From an uncultured Muribaculaceae bacterium (lineage in GTDB: Bacteria; Bacteroidota; Bacteroidia; Bacteroidales; Muribaculaceae), in the NCBI GenBank assembly GCA_910577465.1, contig CAJTMM010000013.1:1-64000 (forward strand): a stretch of DNA of 64,000 nucleotides, in the 5' to 3' direction. The notes under the pieces are model-generated. The model had not been told where the DNA came from. It was given only the letters and a program-made list of their open reading frames with translations, and ran no database searches. Positions within the stretch are counted from its first letter, which is position 1; each line of letters begins with the position of its first letter. Shown piece after piece: positions 20,857-29,014 of the stretch. Both the position numbers and the translations under genes were made by a program.

Positions 20857-20895
20857 TGTGTTCTAAAATTCAATTGTCAATGAAAAATCGTGGAA

Positions 20896-21372
20896 TTAGA
20901 AACGGAAGTGAGCGAAAGCACGGTTAGCTTCTGCCATCTTGTGCATATCTTCCTTGCGCTTGAATGCGCCGCCTTGTTCGTTGTAGGCATCCACTATCTC
21001 GGCAGCCAGCTTATCGGCCATGGTCTTGCCGCCGCGCTTGCGGGCATAGAGGATAAGGTTCTTCATTGATATTGACTCCTTGCGGTCGGGGCGGATTTCA
21101 GTAGGAACTTGGAATGTTGCACCACCCACACGACGCGATTTCACCTCCACTTGGGGTGTGATATTTTCGAGGGCTTTTTTCCAGATTTCGAGTGCAGTCT
21201 TTTCCTCGTTGGGGAGCTTGGACTTCACAGTCTCAAGTGCACTGTAGAAAATAGTATAAGATGTGTTCTTCTTACCGTCATACATCAGGTGGTTGACGAA
21301 TTTCGACACTCTTACGTCATTAAAAACGGGATCAGGTAATACAATCCGTTTTTTTGGCTTTGCCTTTCTCAT
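20896..21372 (-). CDS. rpsG: 30S ribosomal protein S7
   Basis: A 158-residue S7, which organises the 30S head and the E/P-site region. I use the Met at 21372 ([19 protein letters not shown]) because it gives the standard S7 length. The frame stays open for 20 more residues upstream (to 21432), but that extension is Lys/Thr/Gln-rich low-complexity sequence. Conserved blocks include [32 protein letters not shown] and [10 protein letters not shown]. In E. coli S7 represses translation of this operon. Confidence 0.96.
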   Translation of the reverse strand: MRKAKPKKRIVLPDPVFNDVRVSKFVNHLMYDGKKNTSYTIFYSALETVKSKLPNEEKTALEIWKKALENITPQVEVKSRRVGGATFQVPTEIRPDRKESISMKNLILYARKRGGKTMADKLAAEIVDAYNEQGGAFKRKEDMHKMAEANRAFAHFRF

Positions 21373-21582
21373 TTGTCTTTTTACAAATTTGTCGTTTTTT
21401 GTTTGCTTGGTTGCTGCTTCTTTCTTCTTCAACGGCGGCTCTCTCGCTCACCATTTACTCAACCATCGAATTAGCCTTCCAATAAATCAAAAACCGAAGT
21501 TTAATAACTCGTTTTTTTATTTACCCGGCTTCATTACCCCGAAGCCGATGGGGTTCTTGTAAGATTAGCTGCGCTGATTTAA
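21373..21582 (-). other. rpsL-rpsG spacer
   Basis: A 210-nt gap inside the str segment. It contains a GC-rich 7-bp hairpin (21526-21532 with 21541-21547) not followed by a U run. I see no promoter and no convincing gene. In E. coli the rpsL-rpsG gap is the S7 repressor site, so an analogous role is possible. Confidence 0.35.
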
Positions 21583-21966
21583 TTACTTCTTGGCAGCTTT
21601 CGGACGCTTGGCACCGTATTTCGAACGACGCTGTGTGCGATCTTTCACACCGCTCGTATCCAAAGTACCGCGTACAATGTGGTAGCGCACACCGGGAAGG
21701 TCCTTTACACGACCGCCGCGAACGAGCACTATCGAGTGTTCCTGCAAGTTGTGGCCTTCACCGGGGATATAGGAGTTCACTTCCTTACCGTTAGTCAGGC
21801 GCACACGGGCCACCTTACGCATTGCCGAGTTAGGCTTCTTGGGGGTAGTGGTGTACACACGCACACACACGCCACGACGCTGAGGACACGAATCCAAAGC
21901 AGGCGACTTACTCTTATCCTCAAGAGCTACACGTCCTTTTCTTACTAATTGCTGAATCGTAGGCAT
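21583..21966 (-). CDS. rpsL: 30S ribosomal protein S12
   Basis: A 127-residue S12 at the decoding centre, first gene of the cluster. It starts [12 protein letters not shown], has the loop [20 protein letters not shown] and [16 protein letters not shown], and a basic C-terminus. The residues changed in streptomycin-resistant mutants (Lys in KKPNSA and Lys in GRVKDLPG) are the sensitive-type lysines. A strong promoter lies about 150 nt upstream; a 30-codon ORF fills most of the leader. Confidence 0.98.
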   Translation of the reverse strand: MPTIQQLVRKGRVALEDKSKSPALDSCPQRRGVCVRVYTTTPKKPNSAMRKVARVRLTNGKEVNSYIPGEGHNLQEHSIVLVRGGRVKDLPGVRYHIVRGTLDTSGVKDRTQRRSKYGAKRPKAAKK

Positions 21967-22008
21967 CTTAGTTCTTGTTTTTACTTTTCGTTTATTAAAT
22001 CTGTTTGT

Positions 22009-22101
22009 CTATAAATCTTTTTCCATGCTTTTCCGCACACATTTCGCGCCAACCATCGCACTATCTTTCAATAGTTTAGCCATGGATTGACGCCTTTTCA
22101 T
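22009..22101 (-). CDS. Possible 30-residue basic leader ORF before rpsL
   Basis: On the minus strand an ATG at 22101 opens a 30-codon frame (MKRRQSMAKLLKDSA, ending MEKDL) that stops 42 nt before rpsL. It starts only about 9 nt after the transcription start predicted from the promoter at 22116-22147. It has many Lys/Arg residues (net positive) and no membrane segment. It could be a translated leader peptide or a small basic protein. It could also be chance: no homologue is known to me and the context alone supports it. Confidence 0.35.
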   Translation of the reverse strand: MKRRQSMAKLLKDSAMVGAKCVRKSMEKDL

Positions 22102-22115
22102 GCTTAAAAGCGTTG

Positions 22116-22147
22116 CAAAATTACTAACTAATTTTCTAACTACCAAA
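22116..22147 (-). promoter_or_regulatory. Promoter of the str-S10-spc-alpha cluster
   Basis: On the minus strand TTTG (22144-22147), a 20-nt AT-rich spacer and TAATTTTG (22116-22123) match the Bacteroidetes consensus exactly. It is the only strong promoter I can see before the 18-kb ribosomal run. The predicted start near 22110 gives rpsL a leader of about 144 nt. Confidence 0.8.
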
Positions 22148-22267
22148 TATTTCTGCATCCAATTATCACAATCCGCCCATTTTATTTTCAGATTCATTCA
22201 CACTCGGCAAACAGCCGCATTCCGCGAGCATGACAGATATTGAAAACCTACCTAAATAAACGACAAC

Positions 22268-22302
22268 AAGCCGGCGTCCGACCCAAAATCGGCATCCGGC
22301 TT
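22268..22302 (-). terminator. Hairpin terminator downstream of rfbC
   Basis: AAGCCGG (22268-22274) pairs with CCGGCTT (22296-22302), and CCGA with TCGG inside, separated by a 3x3 internal loop. It lies between the rfbC stop codon and the rpsL promoter; a weak T-rich tract follows on the minus strand. Confidence 0.6.
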
Positions 22303-22357
22303 AAATAAATCGACCCCTTCTAATAGGAAGGAACAATATATATAACTTTAGCATGTC

Positions 22358-22380
22358 CAAATCCGCACGCAGCGGATTTG
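22358..22380. repeat. Perfect 9-bp hairpin next to the rfbC stop codon
   Basis: CAAATCCGC, loop ACGCA, GCGGATTTG. It lies 7 nt past the rfbC stop. There is no U run, so it is more likely a transcript-stabilising or processing hairpin than a terminator by itself. Confidence 0.5.
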
Positions 22381-22386
22381 ACAACA

Positions 22387-22932
22387 CTAAAACGGCTCTA
22401 TATCTGCCAGCGACACACCGCGCAAGTCCTTATCCGACAGCAGCATCTCATCCGGCGAAATGCGCCAGTCTATACCCAACGCCGGATCATCGAACCGCAG
22501 CGTGGCTTCCGATTGAGGCGCGTACATATTATCCACCTTATATTGGAACTGCGCTTCCTCGCTCAGCACCACAAAACCATGGGCAAAACCTCGGGGGATG
22601 AACAGCTGCCGTCCATTGTCATGCGACAGCTCCACCGCCACATGACGCCCGTAGGTAGGCGAGCCGCCACGCAAGTCCACGGCAACATCAAGCACCGTAC
22701 CACGCGACACGCGCACCAACTTTGCCTGCGAGAATTCACCTTTCTGGAAATGCAGTCCGCGTAGCACCCCACGACTCGAAAACGACTCATTGTCCTGGAC
22801 AAAATCCACCACCCCAACAGCCGACTCAAACTCATTCTTTTTGAACGTCTCGCTGAAATAACCACGGGCGTCGCCAAAACGCTTCGGCTCCACAATCCAC
22901 ACACCTTCTATTTCCGTAGGGATAAAATTCAT
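22387..22932 (-). CDS. rfbC: dTDP-4-dehydrorhamnose 3,5-epimerase
   Basis: A 181-residue cupin-fold epimerase of the dTDP-L-rhamnose pathway. I start at Met 22932 (MNFIPTEIEGVWIVEP), which gives the usual length; an upstream in-frame extension crosses the promoter and is discarded. Conserved blocks include FGDARGYFSETF, DNESFSSRGVLRGLHFQ with the catalytic-base His, and IPRGFAHGFVVLSEEA. rfbA, rfbB and rfbD are not nearby. It diverges from the sugar nucleotidyltransferase at 22997 across 64 bp, which suggests a shared surface-sugar theme. Confidence 0.95.
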   Translation of the reverse strand: MNFIPTEIEGVWIVEPKRFGDARGYFSETFKKNEFESAVGVVDFVQDNESFSSRGVLRGLHFQKGEFSQAKLVRVSRGTVLDVAVDLRGGSPTYGRHVAVELSHDNGRQLFIPRGFAHGFVVLSEEAQFQYKVDNMYAPQSEATLRFDDPALGIDWRISPDEMLLSDKDLRGVSLADIEPF

Positions 22933-22954
22933 GACTTCAACCTTTAAAATACAC

Positions 22955-22973
22955 GCAAATTTAATAAATTTGC
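22955..22973. promoter_or_regulatory. Palindromic back-to-back -7 boxes between divergent genes
   Basis: GCAAATTTA, A, TAAATTTGC is a perfect 19-bp palindrome. Each arm reads TAAATTTG, a TAnnTTTG -7 box, one facing right (22965-22972) and one left (22956-22963). The rightward -33 could be TTTA (22943-22946, 18-nt spacer). No good leftward TTTG is seen. Starts at 22932 and 22997 fit short leaders. Confidence 0.6.
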
Positions 22974-22996
22974 CACATAAATCACGCAATAAAGTC

Positions 22997-24169
22997 ATGA
23001 CAAACATAATTCTCGCCGACACCGAAGAGGTGCGCGCCCAGCTACTACCCCTCACGTTCACACGCCCCATATCACATATTATGGTAGGCATAGGCACCAT
23101 AGCGCAGAAATGGCAACGCATGCTGCCGGGGCATTATTCATACCTCACCGTCGGGTACCTTTCGGAAAAGTTCCCATTACACACCGAGCACGACAATCTT
23201 ATTATCGCATCACATATACTTCCCACACCGGAACTCGTGAAGTCCATCACCACATTGAACCACGGCGAAGCATTGAAACTCCCCGACGGCACCATAGCGG
23301 CACGTCGCGGCGATGTAACCGCCGATGTCAATACATTCTTTGTACGCGACTTCCCGGAAATGCCACGCGCCATAACACATCTATACGACATCTTCACGGC
23401 AAATGGCGAAACCATACGCCGCGATTTTGCCGACATTACAGCCGGACGCACATCACAATCCGTAAGCCAATCATGCACCGTAATCGGTGACCCGTCAATG
23501 ATATTCATCGAACCCGGCGCTACGGTCGAGGGTGCGTTTCTCAACACCAAATCCGGCCCCATATACATAGGCGCCAACGCTGAAGTGATGGAAGGGAGCT
23601 GCCTGCGCGGTCCCATAGCCATCATGGACCATGTCACGGTCAACATGGGTACCAAAATCTACAGCGACACCACCATAGGCAACTATTGCAAGGTGGGCGG
23701 GGAACTCAACAACGTGGTCATGCACCCCTACTCCAACAAAGCCCACGATGGTTTCCTCGGCAATGCCGTGATAGGCTCATGGTGCAACCTCGGAGCCGGA
23801 TGCGTGGCATCCAACCTCAAAAACGACTATACCGAAATAAAGCTATGGAACTACCCCACCCGCCGGTTCATGCGCACCGGACTGCAGTTCTGCGGACTAA
23901 TCATGGGCGACCACTCCAAAGCGGGCATAAACACCATGTTCAATACAGCTACGGTAGTGGGGGTAGGCGTCAACATACATGGCACTGGATTCCCGCGCAA
24001 CTTCGTGGCGTCATTCACCGAAGGTTCTGTAGCCGGGTTCGCCGACGTACCGCCGGCTAAATTCTTCAACATAGCCCGACGCGTCATGGCACGACGTGGT
24101 ATAGAACTGACCGAGAGCGACGAACGTCTTTACACAGCCCTCTACGAAATTACCGAAACATACAAATAA
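22997..24169 (+). CDS. GlmU-like putative sugar nucleotidyltransferase
   Basis: A 390-residue protein starting MTNIILADTEEVRAQLLPLT at 22997; the open frame extends 22 codons upstream through the divergent promoter, so that part is excluded. It resembles the Bacteroidetes family with an N-terminal nucleotidyltransferase-like domain (NTP_transf_4 type; FTRPISHIMVG) and a C-terminal left-handed beta-helix of hexapeptide repeats (IYIGANAEVMEGSCLRG, then HVTVNMGTKIY, VIGSWCNLGAGC). Activated-sugar synthesis is likely; the substrate is unknown. It meets the antiporter gene tail to tail with no spacer. Confidence 0.85.
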   Translation: MTNIILADTEEVRAQLLPLTFTRPISHIMVGIGTIAQKWQRMLPGHYSYLTVGYLSEKFPLHTEHDNLIIASHILPTPELVKSITTLNHGEALKLPDGTIAARRGDVTADVNTFFVRDFPEMPRAITHLYDIFTANGETIRRDFADITAGRTSQSVSQSCTVIGDPSMIFIEPGATVEGAFLNTKSGPIYIGANAEVMEGSCLRGPIAIMDHVTVNMGTKIYSDTTIGNYCKVGGELNNVVMHPYSNKAHDGFLGNAVIGSWCNLGAGCVASNLKNDYTEIKLWNYPTRRFMRTGLQFCGLIMGDHSKAGINTMFNTATVVGVGVNIHGTGFPRNFVASFTEGSVAGFADVPPAKFFNIARRVMARRGIELTESDERLYTALYEITETYK

Positions 24170-26359
24170 TCAAAGGTCTATACGATTCCGGCGGTTGCGG
24201 TGCGTGAATCGCTTGCGCAATGCTATGCCCGCGCGGTAATACTCCATAACCTTAAGCCACAATGCCGATGGAGCCGTCTCCATATCGGTCGACAATGCAT
24301 CTGCCATAGTGGGCACCGACGCCTCTTCGCCAAATTGCTCGGGATATATCACTATAAGATTATTCTGTGCGAAATACTTGCGCAGGAACTCAGGCAGCGC
24401 ATCCATATCCGAGGTAAACGACACCGAGGCACGGCGCGCGCTCACCACCACAAACAGATCCTCGTCCAGAATCTTGTTGGCAAGCAATATGAAGTCATCC
24501 CACTCCTCTACCAACCGGTACTCGGAGCGTATGTCATACTGACCGGCACGCAACACGGCTTCTATGGAACGACGTGTCTCACCCGAGCAGCAGAATATAA
24601 CCCTGCAACCCAACTGCCGTGTCAGATTACCTATAGCCGATACCCACCGGCAAAAACCGGTTTCATACTGTGCGCGATCCGGCACCGACACCACTATACG
24701 GCGTACCGTGTTGACCGGTATATAGCATCGCGATATCACCACCATACGGTAAGTCGCCTTGAGCAGCTGCGTGAGTTTATCGCCGAAAAATGAATCTATC
24801 ACATTGCTCCGGCGATGCAATCCTATCACCACTTCGTTGATATCTCGTTCCTCTATGGTATTGAGCACACCGGTCACAAAATTCAGGTCGTAACGTTCAA
24901 TAGGCTTAAGCTTCACATCCACGCTTGCCGCCACCTGCTCCGACACATCGAGCGAGTTCTGACCTACGGCACGCGACGATGGAGAGTTGTCATTCCGCAC
25001 ATGCAGCGCATACAACCGCCCGGCTCCACGCTGGGTCGAGCCCATCATAATGGCGAGATTCACCAACTCCACCGCCGTAACCGGATTCACCACCGGTATC
25101 AAGGTATTCACCGGTTTCTTGCCACCGCCGGCACCGGTGGTCACCACCGTCTCCGATGCGAGCGACATCACCTTCAATCGGCTCGACGCACGCGATGTGC
25201 CTATCGACGACACCGTGCATGTGACCAGAATCATCACCACCGTACCATCCAATATCGACTCACCGAATATACCGAGCTTATAACCGATCATCACCACAGC
25301 CAGGGCGACTGCCGTGTGCGCGTTTGAAAGTTGGTAAAGCATCGAGCGCTCTATCGGGCGCATACCGAACGTGCGCTGTGTGGCATACGCCGCAATCCAT
25401 TTACTCATCATGGCTGTGACGCTCATCACCGCGGCAACATATATCGTGAGCCAACCGGTGGTGAGCACGCGCACATTGATAAGCATGCCCACGCCTATCA
25501 GAAAGTATGGTATGAAAAGGGCATTGCCCACAAACTCTATACGGGTCATAAGAGGTGAGCGCGCCGGGATATAACGGTTCAGGACTATTCCGGCAAAGAA
25601 CGCGCCAAACACACCCTCTACCCCTATCATCACTGCCGACTCCGCCGCCAGGAACACCATCACCAGCACATAGATGAACTGCATTATCCCATCATTGTAC
25701 CGTTTGAAAAACCAACGGGTCACACGGGGATACACATACACCATCGCCGCACAGTACAGCACTATGCTGCCCAGCAGTTTGCCGATTATAGCAAAACTGA
25801 ATTCTCCTTCGCGCGCCACACCCACCGTGGCGGCAAGCACCATAAGCGATCCGAGCACTGTGAATATCGTGCCGGCTATAGCAATGATTACAGCCGGATT
25901 CTTAGTCAAGCCGAAACGCGACACTATAGGGTAAGCCAGCAATGTATGTGCGGCAAACATCGATGCCAGCAGCACCGATGTCAGGAAATCCAGTTTCAGA
26001 AACGTGATGCCCGCCAACGAGCCGAGTACAAGAGGTATAAAGAATGTGTACAGACCGAACACAAATCCTTTTTTCAGATTCTTGCGCAGGTGGTACATAT
26101 CAATCTCCACACCCGCAAGAAACATAAGGTAAAGCAAGCCCACCTGACCGAACACCTCGAAACTCATGTCGCGGGCCAATATATTGAACCCGTGCGGTCC
26201 CACCACTATACCGGCAACAATCATCCCTATCACATGGGGAATCTTAAGGCGGCTCAGCAGCATAGGGGCAAGCAGGATTATCGCAAGCACTATCAGGAAG
26301 ATAGACACCGGCGACGAAACCATAGGTCTCATGGCGGGAATGGCGAGCGACAATATCAT
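24170..26359 (-). CDS. CPA2-family cation:proton antiporter with C-terminal Usp-like region
   Basis: A 729-residue membrane protein. Residues up to about 400 hold around 12 hydrophobic helices with the monovalent cation/proton antiporter pattern (SRLKIPHVIGMIVAGIVVGP at the start, GVFGAFFAGIVLNR in the middle). The rest is soluble and looks like two universal-stress-protein-like alpha/beta units (NTLIPVVNPV...; RRIVVSVPDRA...), an arrangement common in Bacteroidetes antiporters. It should exchange Na+ or K+ for H+ at the inner membrane; which ion cannot be told. It is downstream of asd by 53 nt. Confidence 0.88.
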   Translation of the reverse strand: MILSLAIPAMRPMVSSPVSIFLIVLAIILLAPMLLSRLKIPHVIGMIVAGIVVGPHGFNILARDMSFEVFGQVGLLYLMFLAGVEIDMYHLRKNLKKGFVFGLYTFFIPLVLGSLAGITFLKLDFLTSVLLASMFAAHTLLAYPIVSRFGLTKNPAVIIAIAGTIFTVLGSLMVLAATVGVAREGEFSFAIIGKLLGSIVLYCAAMVYVYPRVTRWFFKRYNDGIMQFIYVLVMVFLAAESAVMIGVEGVFGAFFAGIVLNRYIPARSPLMTRIEFVGNALFIPYFLIGVGMLINVRVLTTGWLTIYVAAVMSVTAMMSKWIAAYATQRTFGMRPIERSMLYQLSNAHTAVALAVVMIGYKLGIFGESILDGTVVMILVTCTVSSIGTSRASSRLKVMSLASETVVTTGAGGGKKPVNTLIPVVNPVTAVELVNLAIMMGSTQRGAGRLYALHVRNDNSPSSRAVGQNSLDVSEQVAASVDVKLKPIERYDLNFVTGVLNTIEERDINEVVIGLHRRSNVIDSFFGDKLTQLLKATYRMVVISRCYIPVNTVRRIVVSVPDRAQYETGFCRWVSAIGNLTRQLGCRVIFCCSGETRRSIEAVLRAGQYDIRSEYRLVEEWDDFILLANKILDEDLFVVVSARRASVSFTSDMDALPEFLRKYFAQNNLIVIYPEQFGEEASVPTMADALSTDMETAPSALWLKVMEYYRAGIALRKRFTHRNRRNRIDL

Positions 26360-26412
26360 GACTCTATGCGTGAGATTGGCTTAAGCGGGACATCTCTGAC
26401 TACAGCCGCGAC

Positions 26413-27420
26413 TTATTTCTTGTGCGCTATCATATATTGAGCTATCTGTACGGCATTCAACGCCGCACCCTTCTTTATCTGATCGCCTACCACCCAGAAC
26501 GACAGACCGCAATCGTTAGTCAGGTCCCTGCGCAAACGGCCCACAAATACAGGATTCTGGTTTGCGATATCGAGCGGCATAGGATACACCTTGTCGGCAG
26601 GACGGTCCATCACCACCAGCCCCTCGGCATGTTCAAATGCTTCACGCGCCTGTTCCAGGCTGATGGGGGCTTCCGTCTCCACCCACACGGCCTCGCTGTG
26701 CGCGCGCATTACCGGCACACGCACACACGTAGCGCTAACATCAAGCCCGGGCGCATGCATTATCTTCTTTGTCTCATTGTACATCTTCATCTCCTCCTTG
26801 GTGTATCCATTGTCTGTGAACACATCCACATGAGGTATCACATTGTAGGCAAGCTGATAGGCAAACTTCTCCACCGTAGGCTCCTCGCCGCGTTGGAGTT
26901 GCGCATACTGACCTACAAGCTCATCCATAGCAGCCGCACCGGCTCCGCTCGCAGCCTGATATGTGGCAACGTGCACCCTTTTTATCGGGCTTATGTCATT
27001 GATGGGCTTGAGCGCCACCACCATCTGTATTGTGGTGCAATTAGGGTTGGCTATTATATTACGGGGAGTATTGAACGCATCGTCGCCATTCACCTCTGGC
27101 ACCACCAGGGGCACATCGCTGTCCATACGGAACGCGCTTGAGTTATCTATCATCAGTGCGCCATGCTTGGTTATCGTATCGGCATACTCCTTCGATACAC
27201 CTGCGCCTGCCGAAGTGAACGCTATGTCCACATCCTTGAAGTCATCATTATGCTGAAGTTCCTTTACAGTGTACTCAGTACCGCGAAACATATATTTCTT
27301 TCCGGCACTGCGTTTCGAACCGAAAAGCGTAAGATTATCCACAGGGAAATTCTGTTCCTCAAGCACTCTCAGAAATTCTTGACCGACAGCACCGCTGGCG
27401 CCGACTATAGCTACGTTCAT
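26413..27420 (-). CDS. asd: Aspartate-semialdehyde dehydrogenase
   Basis: A 335-residue NADP-dependent enzyme that reduces aspartyl phosphate to the semialdehyde, feeding lysine/diaminopimelate, threonine and methionine synthesis. The Rossmann start [20 protein letters not shown] and the active-site Cys (Cys128 in NPNCTTIQM) are clear; [15 protein letters not shown] and a late [10 protein letters not shown] carry the substrate-site residues. Its promoter is uncertain (TATTTTTG at 27464-27471 with a 23-nt spacer to TTTG). The antiporter follows. Confidence 0.97.
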   Translation of the reverse strand: MNVAIVGASGAVGQEFLRVLEEQNFPVDNLTLFGSKRSAGKKYMFRGTEYTVKELQHNDDFKDVDIAFTSAGAGVSKEYADTITKHGALMIDNSSAFRMDSDVPLVVPEVNGDDAFNTPRNIIANPNCTTIQMVVALKPINDISPIKRVHVATYQAASGAGAAAMDELVGQYAQLQRGEEPTVEKFAYQLAYNVIPHVDVFTDNGYTKEEMKMYNETKKIMHAPGLDVSATCVRVPVMRAHSEAVWVETEAPISLEQAREAFEHAEGLVVMDRPADKVYPMPLDIANQNPVFVGRLRRDLTNDCGLSFWVVGDQIKKGAALNAVQIAQYMIAHKK

Positions 27421-27463
27421 TTTGGGTTATATATCTTAGTTATTCGTTCTTTTAAATACTCTG

Positions 27464-27498
27464 CAAAAATACTACTTTTTTTATAATTATACATCAAA
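27464..27498 (-). promoter_or_regulatory. Weak candidate promoter of asd
   Basis: On the minus strand TTTG (27495-27498) and TATTTTTG (27464-27471) match the consensus boxes, but the 23-nt spacer is longer than the usual 19-21. Confidence 0.35.
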
Positions 27499-27506
27499 GC
27501 GAAGCC

Positions 27507-27542
27507 CCCTGCCCTACCAAAATCACATTTGGCAAGACAGGG
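27507..27542 (-). terminator. Long hairpin after the 83-residue gene
   Basis: About 16 bp of stem (27507-27523 with 27527-27542). Three positions pair only as G-U in the minus-strand RNA and would mismatch in the plus strand, so the structure belongs to leftward transcripts. It lacks a U run. Confidence 0.55.
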
Positions 27543-27563
27543 AACCTGTAACGGTTAAATATA

Positions 27564-27815
27564 TTATTCTGACAAGTCCTGTTTTTCCGCGTACGAAAGC
27601 ACGGTAGGACTCTCCACATCCACGCCGTACTCTCCGGCACGCATGAGTATGGCACGGGCAAGACGGGGCTTCAGATTCTCGGGACAATAACGGAAGTATG
27701 CTTCGGCAGCACGCACATGCGCCGCATCGGGCATGGGATATTCACGTCTCTCAGGCAATCCGAACACCGAATCCGGAAGCTCTTTCTTCTCCTCGTAACT
27801 AAGTCGGTCAGTCAT
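27564..27815 (-). CDS. Small conserved protein of unknown function
   Basis: An 83-residue acidic protein with no signal peptide or membrane segment. The pattern ELPDSVFGLPERREYPMPDAAHV followed by a helix with YFRYCPENLK is split here for brevity; I recognise the LPDS-FGLPE-R-YPMPD motif from small proteins and phage-associated tails in many bacteria, but no function is established. It lies 12 nt downstream of the barrel protein and is probably co-transcribed with it. A long hairpin follows. The call as a real gene is fairly secure, the role open. Confidence 0.65.
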   Translation of the reverse strand: MTDRLSYEEKKELPDSVFGLPERREYPMPDAAHVRAAEAYFRYCPENLKPRLARAILMRAGEYGVDVESPTVLSYAEKQDLSE

Positions 27816-27827
27816 AGCTGTGATACT

Positions 27828-28349
27828 TTACAGGTTAACCTTCACACCCACCTGCAACAGACCTTGCGCACCGAATCCGAGTTCACCGAACATCGTAAAC
27901 ATTTTGGACAGCGGCACATCCACACATATCGGCGACAGCTGGAATGCGAAATAACCCTTGTTGTACGAATCACCGCCACGGGGCTGCATGTGTGAAATCT
28001 CAGCACCCACGCCAAGATGGGCATACATCGTGAGCAGACGGTTCTTATAATAGTCGTAACGACCATTAAGCATTATCACATGGTAAGCTATATTACTGTT
28101 ATGCTTACCCTTGGTGGTGGTACTTGAGAATGTGTACGACGGACCAATCCAGAATTTGGGCAACACCTGCACGTTAAATCCGAGATTCAGTGCGCCCCAG
28201 GCATTGTTCACGCCATCCCACCCATCGTGGTAGTCCGCGGCATCCATCAGCGTATAGCCGCCATAACTTGCCGAGATATTCATCTTCTGTGCGTTTGCGC
28301 CTGCCACCATACCTACTACGGCGATTAGGGTAATCAATAACTTTTTCAT
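27828..28349 (-). CDS. Small outer-membrane beta-barrel-type protein
   Basis: A 173-residue protein with a clear signal peptide (MKKLLITLIAVVGMVAGANA, cleavage before QKM). The mature part alternates polar and aromatic/hydrophobic residues in short strands with Tyr/Gly/Asn turns (ISASYGGYTLMDA; IGPSYTFSST; YAHLGVGAEI) and ends GVKVNL, compatible with an eight-stranded barrel. It is similar in style to many Bacteroidales porin-like proteins of unknown role. A candidate upstream promoter is poor. No specific function is assigned. Confidence 0.7.
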   Translation of the reverse strand: MKKLLITLIAVVGMVAGANAQKMNISASYGGYTLMDAADYHDGWDGVNNAWGALNLGFNVQVLPKFWIGPSYTFSSTTTKGKHNSNIAYHVIMLNGRYDYYKNRLLTMYAHLGVGAEISHMQPRGGDSYNKGYFAFQLSPICVDVPLSKMFTMFGELGFGAQGLLQVGVKVNL

Positions 28350-28443
28350 AATTTGAAACGGGGTTTTCTGTTAATATTTGGTTATAATTTGATTCACGAT
28401 TTAAAAACACGCAAACCCGCACAAAAGTTGGGGCAAAAAAATG

Positions 28444-28451
28444 TAACTTTG
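28444..28451 (+). promoter_or_regulatory. -7 box of the ybaK-aroC-yhcC operon
   Basis: TAACTTTG, an exact Bacteroidetes -7 element, 53 nt before the first ATG. I cannot find a good -33 TTTG 19-21 nt upstream. Confidence 0.5.
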
Positions 28452-28504
28452 CATTATCAGCATCAGAGCTGTATCAAAATAGTGCACTGACAAACCACCA
28501 TGCT

Positions 28505-29014
28505 ATGGGCCGCATACAGAAAACCAACGTGGCACGGCTGCTCGACAAAGCCGGCATAAAATACACACTGATTCCCTACACCGTCGATGAAAACGACCTT
28601 GCAGCCACACACGTGGCAGAGGAACTGGGCGAGGACATCCGGTGTGTGTTCAAGACATTAGTTCTACACGGAGACAAAACCGGGCACTTCGTTTGCGTGG
28701 TTCCCGGCGACAGCGAGGTTGACCTCAAGAAAGCCGCCAAAATAGCCGGGGCGAAAAAAGCCGACCTCATTCCTATGAAAGAACTCCTCTCGCTCACCGG
28801 TTACATACGTGGCGGATGTTCCCCGATAGGCATGAAAAAGCCGTTTCCGATATTCATTCACGCCACGGCCACTCAGTTCAATGAGATATTCATCAGCGCC
28901 GGAATACGCGGGCTTCAGGTGGGCATCAACCCTATCGACCTCATTGAATATACTCATGCCACGGTATGCGACATAACAACCCAACCTCAAAACGACACCA
29001 CAGACCATGAATAG
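28505..29014 (+). CDS. ybaK: YbaK-type aminoacyl-tRNA deacylase
   Basis: A 169-residue protein of the YbaK/ProX superfamily that hydrolyses mischarged tRNA, typically Cys-tRNA(Pro). Family blocks: [10 protein letters not shown] with the Lys that anchors substrate, [14 protein letters not shown], and [16 protein letters not shown] near residue 100. It acts in the cytosol as a translation quality-control factor. It overlaps aroC by 8 bp (ATG of aroC at 29007), so the two are translationally linked. Which tRNA it edits is inferred from the family. Confidence 0.9.
   Translation: MGRIQKTNVARLLDKAGIKYTLIPYTVDENDLAATHVAEELGEDIRCVFKTLVLHGDKTGHFVCVVPGDSEVDLKKAAKIAGAKKADLIPMKELLSLTGYIRGGCSPIGMKKPFPIFIHATATQFNEIFISAGIRGLQVGINPIDLIEYTHATVCDITTQPQNDTTDHE

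Noticed and set aside
21373..21432. 20-residue N-terminal extension of S7
   Set aside because: Low-complexity sequence; the Met at 21372 gives the standard S7 start and length.
22009..22197. 62-codon leftward frame upstream of rpsL
   Set aside because: Its first half would start upstream of the promoter at 22116-22147; only the 30-codon part after the predicted start is kept as a possibility.
22933..23121. 63-residue N-terminal extension of RfbC
   Set aside because: It runs through the divergent promoter and into the opposite gene, and the family starts at 22932.
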